Part shown: piece after piece, positions 17,236-26,029 of the stretch
Layout: each line of letters begins with the position of its first letter
Position numbering within the stretch: the stretch's first letter is position 1
Source: Carpediemonas membranifera
Taxonomy: Eukaryota > Fornicata
Direction: 5' to 3'
DNA length: 64,000 nt
Assembly: GCA_019828565.1 (NCBI GenBank)
Contig: JAHDYR010000053.1
Coordinates: forward strand, 744,001-808,000
Notes under the pieces: model-generated
What the model was told of the DNA's origin: nothing
The model's input: the letters and a program-made list of their open reading frames with translations, nothing else
Databases searched by the model: none
Translations under genes and position numbers: made by a program

Positions 17236-17979
17236 CTAGGCTGGACATTCGTGGGCCGACTGGTCTCCCTCGCTGTCGGTAGGTCTAGGCACGATGCCTG
17301 TCTCCTGTGACTGGGCGGGGGTGGGTGGTCCTGAGCCGAGAGGTGGACTTATCGGGGGTATAAGCTCCGCGATCATCATCTCCTCCCTCTCGATTTGCGT
17401 TCCTGATGTTTGGTGGGCTGACGCAACGGGTCCGTTGTCAATCTCATCGATGGTGGAGAGCCGTGGGCATCCCGCCGCCCGTAGTTGCTCTAGTAGAGCC
17501 CTGCGGCGGCCTAGGGATAGCGTATGGTCACGGCCCTCTGTGTCTATACGGATTCGCGAGTCCATTCGGTGCATCAGGAATTGGACGGGATGCGGCGGTA
17601 GGTTCCTGATCAACTGGATTGAGCTTAGTACTTGGTGTAATCTCTGCTTGAAGTCTCGGTTTGAGGGCCTCTGGATCACTGGGAAGAGCGGACTCACAGT
17701 GGCAATGAGTTCTTCGGAAACTCTCTTGGTGAAGCGCTCGGGACGTCCTCTATCTTGAATGAACAGCTTTTTCACAAGCTCTACATCGTTAAAGAGGCGG
17801 CGGACTTTCTGGTACGAGGACCAGTGTTCGGCAAAGAGAGATTTTGGTACATGCTTACCAAACAGAATGCGCACGGCGTCGAAGATCTGGGAAACAGGAT
17901 CTTCGAGCTGGATAGTTCCTTCAGTCCCGCTCAGAAGCCGCTCCACGACTTCTTTGCTGACAAAGACTGAGACTACCAT
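17236..17979 (-). CDS. N-terminal ORF of the retrotransposon, copy B
   Basis: 247 aa beginning with the tRNA-derived MVV; no known domain, helical with a Pro-rich end (PPLGSGPPTPAQ). It stops 22 nt before the RT ATG. The same 247-aa product occurs intact in copies F (40335-41078), H (48292-49035) and I (52272-53015), so this may be the standard form and copy A's fusion the exception. Confidence 0.6.
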   Translation of the reverse strand: MVVSVFVSKEVVERLLSGTEGTIQLEDPVSQIFDAVRILFGKHVPKSLFAEHWSSYQKVRRLFNDVELVKKLFIQDRGRPERFTKRVSEELIATVSPLFPVIQRPSNRDFKQRLHQVLSSIQLIRNLPPHPVQFLMHRMDSRIRIDTEGRDHTLSLGRRRALLEQLRAAGCPRLSTIDEIDNGPVASAHQTSGTQIEREEMMIAELIPPISPPLGSGPPTPAQSQETGIVPRPTDSEGDQSAHECPA

Positions 17980-18753
17980 CGCCGTTTAATAGGTCGAAAA
18001 CCTCCTTTCACGCTGCGTCCAGAGACGTTCGCGCCTGTATTCCCGCGCCTGTGTCGACTTAGATGTGTCACCTGTGGGCATCCCTTGTTCGGCTCCTCCG
18101 GCTGCTCCCGCAGCCTCGTCGCCGGCCCCCTCGGCCTTTCCACACGCGAGATGAGATTCCAGCACAAATTATTCCCGCAGCCAGTCCTGCGCTGTGGCCC
18201 GCTCGAACTGCGTGACGTAATCCGAGTAGATCTGGACGTTGCCGTTCCAGATGCAGCGCATCACTTCCTGCTCCAGGAAGCGGCCGGCCCCCACACTCAG
18301 GCCGACCATCTTACACAATCTCACACACCAGGACTCGCCCTGGTCATCACTGCACGCTTCGCCAGTGATCTCGCAGGCGGCCGTCAGTAGCTCGGCTGAC
18401 CAGTTGTGGTACTGCGCGGACTTGTCTGACTCGGCGTTGGCCTGATCCTTCGAGATCACCACGTCGATGATGATGGGCTCGTTGGCGACCCTGCCCGTGG
18501 GAGAGCGACGCAGCGGGACATAGACGTCGGCGCGAGCGTTACTCTGGTAGGCTGGGTCGGCCGAGTAGCCGCGGGTGCGACTGTTCAAGGCGAACTCCTT
18601 GCGGGCAAGCACGTCGTTACTCCACAGGAAGGAGCGCACGCAGTCACGAACTAGGTCATGACGCATGGTCCTGGCACCCTCCAGGAGCTTAGGACAGGAC
18701 AACGTGTGCTGCCACGACACATTCGAGTTACCGCAGAGCGGGCAGCGGACGGT

Positions 18754-18771
18754 TGAGTCCGTCTCGAACGG
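18754..18771 (-). repeat. Target site duplication of the nested LINE (3' side)
   Basis: TGAGTCCGTCTCGAACGG, 18 bp, identical to 26012-26029; it belongs to the endonuclease ORF of copy C. Confidence 0.9.
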
Positions 18772-19916
18772 AGAAAGAAAAGAAAGAAATTTATGGTGCT
18801 TGGATTCTGACCCCGGACTGAGCTTGTTTCCCGTTGTCTTGGAGCTGAGTGCCCCGGGGTACTGCCTATTTCCCGTGGCAAACTGGTCAGCAGCGTTTGC
18901 CTTGGGCTTTCGGTGCTACTGTCTCCGCGGAAAGCCGATTCCAATCGCCCCAGAGGCCCTGCGGCCATCTCCGTGCAAATATGCTTTCCTGTCTCCCTGA
19001 AAGTCCGGCAACTATCCGGGGAGCCTGGGGGTCTGTCCTCGGGGCATTGACAGGCAGGATCGTCCTGCAGGACCTTGACTATGACACTCCTTGCTTCCCT
19101 GCAGTCCTTGTAGAGCCGTTCAGCCACGGCACCCTCTCGTCTGTCCGGTTCCCCAATTCCATGCCCCCTCGACTCTGTTAAGAAGCCTACCCGAAGGCGG
19201 GGAAAGTGACTAAGTCCATGCTGTCTACCCCGGTTAGGTGGCGTGGGTCAGGGCATGGGTGGTGTACCCCCAGGCACTAGGCCTGGTTGTCCTGTTACCC
19301 CTTACAACATTTCGCTTGCACTACATGTCCTTGGTTTCCCATGTCGTTAACAAGGGCGGCAGGGGCACCTGTGCCCCTCCGACCCCCGTGGCCAGTCCCT
19401 GCAGTTTCCTTGGGGTCCCAACGAGTGGTGCAACCATATGAATATGGATTTCCTTGACCTTATCCTTGCTCTGTCCTTGTTGCATGTCCTTTCTTTCTTA
19501 TTTCTGGTCTGTCCTTCCTGTTATTTCCTTGCAGTCGTTCCTTCCCTTGCTTTGGTTCCTGGCTACCGGGATACGTGGGGCCTTTCCTCACTGATCCCAG
19601 GAGCTTAGCACCCAGCGAGGGTGGTCCATGGCTGATTCCTTGTCCATCCCTTCCCGGTCCTGGAGTCAGGGGTTCATGACATGCTTCTATTCCACCTTGA
19701 AGCTGTTGTAAACCTTTGCCAGTTCCCGTAGTCCTGCCGTGAGGCCTTCCCAAATGTCCTCCGAGCCCCATATTATTAGTTGCTGTAATTCTAGGATGGG
19801 TCTTTCCTGGTACCATTCGCCCTGGGGGCCCTGCCTTACTTCCAAGTCCTTAGTTTTTGTGCTTCGCTGCTGTCCACAGCTTTGTCCAAGCTTCTCCCCT
19901 GTCTACTGCCGGGCAT
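18772..19916 (-). other. 3' UTR of the nested LINE
   Basis: About 1.1 kb without a recognisable gene; T/C-rich, ending (sense) with TTTCTTTCTTTTCTTTCT. Short ORFs here have no family features. Confidence 0.6.
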
Positions 19917-20192
19917 TCACAGATTATGTGCGCTGCCGATCCTAGCCTCTGGCCCTCTGCCCACTCCCCTGATCATTTCCTGCTTCCTTGCTGGTCCTGG
20001 CTTTTCCCTAATGATCCTGTAGAACAGGCTCACCTCCGACTCCTCCGAGCATAGGGGGCATAGTCTGCTAATTTCTCTCTTCAGGTCAGCGCCTTGGGCC
20101 AGCTCTGTGATGGCTCTCATAGGGCCCTCCCTCTCTCTGCCGACGATGGGGATGGGCTGACATTGGCTGCAATGGATACAATTCTCTTCCAT
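19917..20192 (-). pseudogene. LINE ORF2 C-terminal zinc-motif segment (frameshifted)
   Basis: Contains HCSQC and, further on, RLCPLCSEESEVS, a CX2C-type C-terminal motif common after LINE reverse transcriptases. It is out of frame with the RT segment that ends at 20238, so a frameshift lies near 20190-20240. Confidence 0.5.
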
Positions 20193-20237
20193 TCCGCCCT
20201 GCTTTGCCCCTTCCCAGCCTTTCGGTCTACCGTAGGC

Positions 20238-22208
20238 TTACCTTGCAGACACTTGCTTAATTTCCTTGTCCCCATGATTTCCATTAGTCCTAGTGCCGTA
20301 CGGCTTTTGCACCGCTTCATCCACCCCCTCCCTGATCGTTTCCATGCCATAATCCAGTAGCGCTGGTTTAGGGGCTCCCTCTCTGGTGCCCTCCAGTAGA
20401 TGCTGCACTCTCTCCCTAGCTTCCCACATAACCGTGCCCCGCCCCCATTCTCTGTTTCTGACTGGTATATCCTGGTCCCTGTAGTTGACTATCCTTTTGA
20501 CTGCCAGCCATTCCATGTGTGCCTGGAGGTCCACCCATCCATTCATCAGCCTCATGGCTGCGCCCCCTCCCGGTCCTGTTCCTGCCATGATTCCCTGCCA
20601 GTCATTCCAGATCCTTCTACCTCCCGGTGCGTTCCCCCACACCTCGACTCCGAAGAGGATCCTGGGCCATATATATATTTCCAGTAGTAGCCTGCTCGCT
20701 AGTGCTGGCATGTTTGCCCTGGTCCACCCTGCCCATCTCACCAGTCTCTTGTACCTTTCGCTCTGCTCCTGTTTCCGCCTTATGCAGGCCGACATAGGGT
20801 CCTTCCCACTTGCGATCCATAATCCCAGGTATCTCGCCTCCTTCTCTGGCAGTAGTGTTACCCCCTCGATCCTGACTAGGGCTGTTCTGTCCACGCTAAT
20901 CATTACATTCTTCTGGGCGTTCACCCTCATTTCATGCTCTCTGATTATGTCCACCATTATGTTGGCGACCATCTGGCTATGCTCCGGTTTGCTCCCTGTG
21001 ACCGCAGTGTCATCCACAAACATGGTAAGTGCTGCCGGTAGTCGGTCGCTGAGGTGGCTCGTGGTCCTTGGCGGTTCTCTGATGTCGTACCGTTCTCCCT
21101 TGATTTTCTTTCTGGCCAGGTGGGGCCAGTTAGCCATGAACAGCACAAACAATGTCGGTGCCAGGACGCACCCTTGCTTAACTCCCCTGTTGGTTCTTTC
21201 CCATGCCTTTGCCCCCTTGACTGATATCCAGGTTTCCTTTATTGTGCCTTGAATTGCCCTGATCAAGTGCTCCTCCACCCCCATACCCTGTAGCTTATCC
21301 ATGAGAATGTCCCTTGGTACCGTGTCATATGCCTTCTCGATGTCCAGAAAGATTGACGTGGTCTCACCCCCTCCTGGTGCCGCTGCACAATGTACTGTAT
21401 CTGCTGGATGACGTCCCTGTCTGACTGGAAACCAGCCTGTTCTCTTGGTATGAACCTTTTCGTTGCTGCTTCCAGACGTATCTTGAGCAATCTACCATAG
21501 ACCCTGTACAGCAGTGGTGTCAAGGATATTGGTCTATATGATTCCGGCTTGACCCTTGGCTTCCCCTGTCTTGTGTATGGCCGACACTGTGGCATACTTC
21601 CATGCTTTGGGTACGTCGCCCTCCCTGTAGACCCTGTTGATGAGCCTCGTCACTTCCCTAAGGCCTTTCTCATCCAGCTCTCTCAGCATGTCTCCAGATG
21701 TGAGGTCAGGCCCTGGTGCGGTGTCCCTCCTGATCCTTTTGATTGCGGCTTTGACCTCGCTTTCCTTGAACTCATTTCCGTCCCTGCCCCTCCATGTCTT
21801 CCAGGTGGGTTCCCTGCCTCTGCTGACTCTAGCATACTGTTGCAAGAGGATCTCGCTGATGGCCGCCTTGTCCGTGGTTATCACTCCGTCCTTGAGGAGG
21901 CTCTCCGGCATTCCCTTGTATTGGTTGTCACACCTCCACCTTCTGATGGCAGCTTCCACTGAGGCCCTTGAGGCCCTATACCCCCTTTTGCACTTCTGCT
22001 GATGTCGGCCACCCATTTGGCCCTGCGCTCTCCCCAGTATTTCTCCAGCTCCTCTTTCATCCTTTCCTTCCTGGTCCTGTTGCCTATTTCTGTCCATGGG
22101 GTTCGCTGGAGTTCGCTCCACACTCCGTTCCCGAACACTTTGTCCCTTGCCTTTGCTCCCCTGTTGTTCACTGGGTCGCCCATGCATGCTCTTATAGTCT
22201 CTTCCCAT
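20238..22208 (-). pseudogene. LINE reverse transcriptase, broken into three frames
   Basis: Segments in sense order: 22208-21534 (IRRDTAPGPDLTSGDML, RT block 0/1), 21595-21263 (SYRPISLTPLLYRVYGRLL, block 2, and EQAGFQ), 21302-20238 (RGVKQGCVLAPTLF motif B, MFVDDTAV motif C, then the thumb). Motif A (FLDIEKAYDTVP) lies at about 21300-21340 in the frame of the third segment, upstream of its first ATG. At least two frame changes are therefore needed. These motifs are those of EEP-type LINEs and are unrelated in sequence to the YQDD reverse transcriptase of the surrounding array. Confidence 0.75.
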
Positions 22209-22230
22209 TGGTCCGAGCTCTTGATCCTGT

Positions 22231-23130
22231 TCAGCTTTGAGACTGTGACTGGCCCCTCCTTCTTTTCATGGGCCAGGTGTGCACCTCGGGTATGGCCAGA
22301 GCCACGTCTCGCTCACTTCTGCCATAGTACCGTTGTTCCTTCCATGCTAGTGTGATTCCATTGTGTGCTGAGCCCCATACCCCGACCTTCTGAGACTCTA
22401 CCACCTCAATCTCCGCCCCCTGGATTCCTGGTGTTGTCACTGCAAAGTCCGGGGTTGATGTTCCTGATGTGAGCGTCCCAGACTTGGGTATGATGGCTTT
22501 GAGCCTGTGCTTCTCCATCATATCCTTCCACCGGGTGGATCTTTCCATCTGGCCTGGGTCGATGTTCCAGTCTCCCATAATTATGGCCTCCATGCTCCCT
22601 TTCATGTCCATGATCTTCTGTATAGTGTCCCTGAATCCATCCTTCTCCTGCTTGCTGTGGCCGGATGGAGGGCCATACACGTTGATGACTAGTATGTCCC
22701 TGCCGGTTCTCATTATGCTGGCTTGCACTCTTCCCGATAGGCTGTCCGTTATGCCGATGTCCCACTTTGCAGTTGCGTGTGGGCTCACTATCGTGCCGAT
22801 GCCTTCCCTTGTTCCCTTCCATCTTGGCGCAGGTTCGTCATTGCCTGCTATGCCTAGTTGTCGGTTGATGCGGTGCTGACTTTTGACATCCGCCTTTCGT
22901 TTTTCGTTGGCTAAGACCAGGTCCTCTTCCGTCTCCCTCCCTGCTAGTGCGTAGTCAAGGTCCATGAAGCAATGAACCCTCGTATTCGCCGTTCTCCATG
23001 TCTCTTGTATGAGTACTGCCTCTATGTCCTTCAACCTTAGCTGAATCGCCGTTGCCATAGACGCCGTGAAGTCCTTTCCTCTTCCTATGTGTCCCTCTGT
23101 GTTCAGACTAAGTATCTTGTAGGTTACCAT
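22231..23130 (-). CDS. LINE apurinic-like (EEP) endonuclease domain
   Basis: 299 aa. Metal-binding signatures of the exonuclease-endonuclease-phosphatase fold: LSLNTEG at the start, IQETW (E43), INVYGPP, MGDWNID (D187, N189), PDFAV (D228) and GSAHNGI with H256. In LINE endonucleases the last motif is usually S-D-H; here the middle residue is Ala, which may reduce activity. The domain nicks target DNA to start target-primed reverse transcription. A frameshift near 22235 separates it from the RT segments; in an intact element both would be one ORF2. Confidence 0.75.
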   Translation of the reverse strand: MVTYKILSLNTEGHIGRGKDFTASMATAIQLRLKDIEAVLIQETWRTANTRVHCFMDLDYALAGRETEEDLVLANEKRKADVKSQHRINRQLGIAGNDEPAPRWKGTREGIGTIVSPHATAKWDIGITDSLSGRVQASIMRTGRDILVINVYGPPSGHSKQEKDGFRDTIQKIMDMKGSMEAIIMGDWNIDPGQMERSTRWKDMMEKHRLKAIIPKSGTLTSGTSTPDFAVTTPGIQGAEIEVVESQKVGVWGSAHNGITLAWKEQRYYGRSERDVALAIPEVHTWPMKRRRGQSQSQS

Positions 23131-23450
23131 TGCCTTTGTCCTGTTTCCTTATCCTGCGAATTCCCAGAATTTGGGAGCCCCAGCTTCCCGCTCCTCTCCT
23201 GCTATCCTTGTCCTAACAAGGGGCCTAGATGCCGGTCTCGGTGACCCTTGTCAGGCCAACCTTGTTACCACCTGGTGACCTTCCATTCTTCGGGCAGGGT
23301 ACTTAGGAGGGGGACGATATGACGTGACCCCCCTTTGGCTGCCGCTACAGCCTACCGGCAGTGCATTTCAGCTAATGCCGGGCCCTGGGTGGGAGCCAGG
23401 GCTTGTGAATTATAAAGAAAATGTTGCTTGTTCCTTGAAAGAATACTGCT
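23131..23450 (-). other. Spacer between LINE ORF1-like and ORF2
   Basis: 320 bp, no ORF or RNA gene recognised; it contains a short AT-rich TATAAAGAAAA stretch near 23410. Confidence 0.5.
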
Positions 23451-24686
23451 TTACCATGTCCTTACTCCTCCTCCGTGGACTCCCCCACTGCCGCTGCAGC
23501 TGTCCTCGGCCTGACTCACTTGCTGTCCTTGTAGACTCTGCATTACCGTGATGAACTGGGTCATCAGGTCCATGGGTGAGATCTGCTTGGCCTTCTTAGC
23601 CTTCTTGTGCTTGTGCCGGGGGATCGTGGGCTTCTCCTTGCTGGGCTTAGTCGCGACGCCGGAGAGCACCAACCTTCCGTGGCCTTGCTCTTGCATGAGT
23701 CGGGCAGCCTTGAGCGCTGAGATCTCTTGTTGCGCCTCTGCCAACTGCTTTCGGAGCCGCAGCTTCTCCGAGTCCATGCCGGTTGCCTGTCTGCTTCCAG
23801 ACTCCCAGTCCATGTCCTCTTCGTGCCTGCTTCTCTTTCCGCTGTCCGAGTCCATGATCCTACTCGTGCTGCCCTCCTTGCGCTTGAGCGTCGTGGAGGA
23901 AGAGTGATCCTTGCTGTTGTCCATGCCTCCCTCTGAGCCTCTACCGGCCCAGGTGTTCCCGCTGAACGAGCCTCTCATCTGCGTTCCCGTGTTGTCCTGT
24001 CTCTCCCTGTCGTCTCCTCCGTGGTTACGATCCGAGGTCCTGTTCATGTTACCAGCTCTGTCGCCGGTTCTGTCGTCAGCTCTGACACCAGCTCTACCGC
24101 CGGCTCCGTGTCCTACCCTTCTGTCCTCTTCCCTGTCTCCATGCTGGTCGTGATGTCCTTGATCCGCGTCCTGGCCGAAGTGCCTGCCCACCATCCTGGT
24201 GCTAATCCGCCTCGCCTTTTCCTCCAGGCCGTTGTCGAAGAACCTACTTTGGTATGGCTGTTCGGACTTTCCGTCGATGGTGGGGACATACGTGATGCCT
24301 GGGACATTGACTGTGTTGGCTCTGGGCTCGTCCGGGATAGCTGCCGAGACTAGTCTGGCCCCTTCCTTGCGCATGCGGCTTAGGATGGTCCCAGCCTCGC
24401 TGACCCTGACCATGCCCCAGTCTCTCGGGATGAAGCTCGCCCCTAGGGTGATCCTACCCCTGTTCCTGGGGGCCTTGACGTTGACTATGACCTTCTCATA
24501 GTCCCTGAGGCTCTCTGCTAGGTCGTCGCAGCCCCAGACTCCTTGATGAGCCGTAGCCTCCTTCGAGGGCCACCACTCGTATAGCATGGCCATGGTTATG
24601 ATGTCCTCCTCCCTTGCTGCCCCTAGGCCCTTCCTGACGCGTACCATGCGGAGCTGGTTAGCCGTGGCTCTTCCATGATGGTCCAT
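23451..24686 (-). CDS. LINE ORF1-like protein
   Basis: 411 aa. The N-terminal ~165 residues have no known domain; ~170-285 are very rich in Asp, Arg, Gly and His (RVGHGAGGRAG..., DRTGDRAGN), probably disordered and RNA-binding. About 305-340 is a coiled coil (DSEKLRLRKQLAEAQQEISALKAA), followed by a basic HKHKKAKKAK patch. Coiled coil plus basic segment is typical of LINE ORF1 chaperones, though no CCHC or RRM is present. It overlaps the exonuclease ORF by 64 nt in another frame, so the two may have been one protein before a frameshift. Confidence 0.55.
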   Translation of the reverse strand: MDHHGRATANQLRMVRVRKGLGAAREEDIITMAMLYEWWPSKEATAHQGVWGCDDLAESLRDYEKVIVNVKAPRNRGRITLGASFIPRDWGMVRVSEAGTILSRMRKEGARLVSAAIPDEPRANTVNVPGITYVPTIDGKSEQPYQSRFFDNGLEEKARRISTRMVGRHFGQDADQGHHDQHGDREEDRRVGHGAGGRAGVRADDRTGDRAGNMNRTSDRNHGGDDRERQDNTGTQMRGSFSGNTWAGRGSEGGMDNSKDHSSSTTLKRKEGSTSRIMDSDSGKRSRHEEDMDWESGSRQATGMDSEKLRLRKQLAEAQQEISALKAARLMQEQGHGRLVLSGVATKPSKEKPTIPRHKHKKAKKAKQISPMDLMTQFITVMQSLQGQQVSQAEDSCSGSGGVHGGGVRTW

Positions 24687-25863
24687 AGCGGGCTTCTCTC
24701 CAGTACACCTTCGTTGTCCATGATTGTGAGGGGGGGCAGTAAGATGCCCTTCATGCCCAACAGAACCTCCCCGAACCCGAAGCCGATGCCGAAGCGGTGT
24801 CCGTTGTCCGGGACTACGAGGATCCTGTCGCCGACTTCCCTGCTGACGTCCCTTGCGTCCCCGATCGGGTACGTGCCGAAGATCTCAAAGGTGTCCCTCC
24901 TTGTCGCGAATTCCGGGCCTCCCATGATATCCATGCCCGGCTCCGCCTTCCCGACTGCTTCCATGGTCTTGTCGAGTGCCTTACCCATGTAGTGGTAGAC
25001 GTCTGGGGTGCTCATCCTCTCCTTGCATAGGGCCCTGATCCTGGCTGTGAAGACTACTGTATCCGCCAACCCACAGTGGTAGCAACCCGCGGTGTGTCTG
25101 TGGTACGGACAGACTCCCTTGGGCTCGCTCCTGTTCTGCCATCCATTTGACCATGTTGTTACTGCTTCCAGGTAGTTGGCCTTGTCGAGGTTGTCCCTGA
25201 GGTTTTGGCCAGCCTCCTCCTTGCCGTTGTTCTCCAGGATCTCTGGTAGCTTCTTCTCGTCCACCAGCCTAGCTTGGAAGAATTCCCTGGTTCCTTGCTC
25301 CAGTCCATTTGTGGGGTTCGTGAGGAGGAAGCTTTCCATCTCCACCCCCTTTGCATACATGATTATCTTCCAACCCTCCGACCTTTCGATCCTTGCCAGC
25401 TGAGCCGCCAGGCGGTTGGCCCAGTCCCTGAAAGTATGTATGTGCTTCTCATACTCGATCGGCGGCCGCCCCGTCCCGACCTCCACGAAGGTGGCCGGCG
25501 GCAGCCCCGTCACTGCCCATGCCGTGTACCTCGCTTGGTCCATGCTTGCTGCCGGTATGTCCTGGTAATACAGGCCATGCCCGTGTCCAAGAATGTCCCC
25601 AGTGCTGAGGTCAAAGAGTACGATCCCGCCCTCAACCGGGATGGCAGGATCCCTGCCTTCTTGACGCCAGGGTCTGCGCACTCGAAGTCGATGGCTCCGA
25701 TCACCAGTCGTTTCTCCTTGTCCTTTCTAGGCATCCTCGGCGGCTGGCTGCTGACCTTGTTTGAGTCGACCTCCTCGTCCTGGTCGATCTTGCCTTGGTT
25801 GGCCCCGACCATGTCCTTGTTCACTTCCAGGAGGCTGTCGTCGAGGCTTCTTCTGCCGGGCAT
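24623..25863 (-). pseudogene. LINE-encoded DEDDh exonuclease-like protein with Maelstrom-type zinc residues
   Basis: Two overlapping frames, 25863-25510 (from ATG 25863; the frame stays open to 26010) and 25681-24623, linked by one frameshift near 25660. The first frame carries GAIDFECADP, the D-x-E motif of DEDD exonucleases. The second carries VEGGIVLFDLSTGDIL (the next strands), MYAKGVEMESFLL (third acidic position as E) and CPYH...CYHCGLADTVV, where H202-X4-D207 is the DEDDh signature. C191, H194 and C203 resemble the zinc-binding part of the E-C-H-C set of Maelstrom domains, which derive from DnaQ-like exonucleases. Its role in the element is unknown. An exonuclease is not a usual LINE component. 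Confidence 0.6.
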
Positions 25864-26011
25864 GGTGGCCTGCTGGCGTCGTTCCTCCTTGTCCTTGACA
25901 TGTTGCTCCTCGTCTCCGTCGATGACCGTGCTAGCGGACGACCTGTCCAGATCGGCATGTTCGTCCCTATTGCTGCGGACCGAGGTGGCCTTGAGCACTT
26001 CCAGCCTCACC

Positions 26012-26029
26012 TGAGTCCGTCTCGAACGG
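26012..26029 (-). repeat. Target site duplication of the nested LINE (5' side)
   Basis: Identical 18 bp to 18754-18771. Confidence 0.9.

Larger units (their letters stand above)
13993..17970 (-). mobile_element. tRNA-His-targeted retrotransposon, copy B
   Basis: 3978 bp, full length. Three ORFs in sense order: 17979-17236 (247 aa), 17213-14814 (799 aa RT), 14820-14191 (209 aa endonuclease). Relative to copy A it has one extra base near 17268 that separates the first two. Confidence 0.9.
18772..26011 (-). mobile_element. EEP-type LINE nested in copy C (7.24 kb)
   Basis: Sense on the minus strand, 5' end near 26011, 3' end at 18772 with a TTTC-repeat tail. Order: DEDDh exonuclease-like ORF, Lys/Glu-rich ORF1-like protein, AP-type endonuclease, reverse transcriptase, C-terminal zinc motif, ~1.1-kb 3' UTR. 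Several frameshifts break the coding regions, so this copy is probably dead unless they are sequencing errors. Full length with perfect target duplications suggests a fairly recent insertion. Confidence 0.85.
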
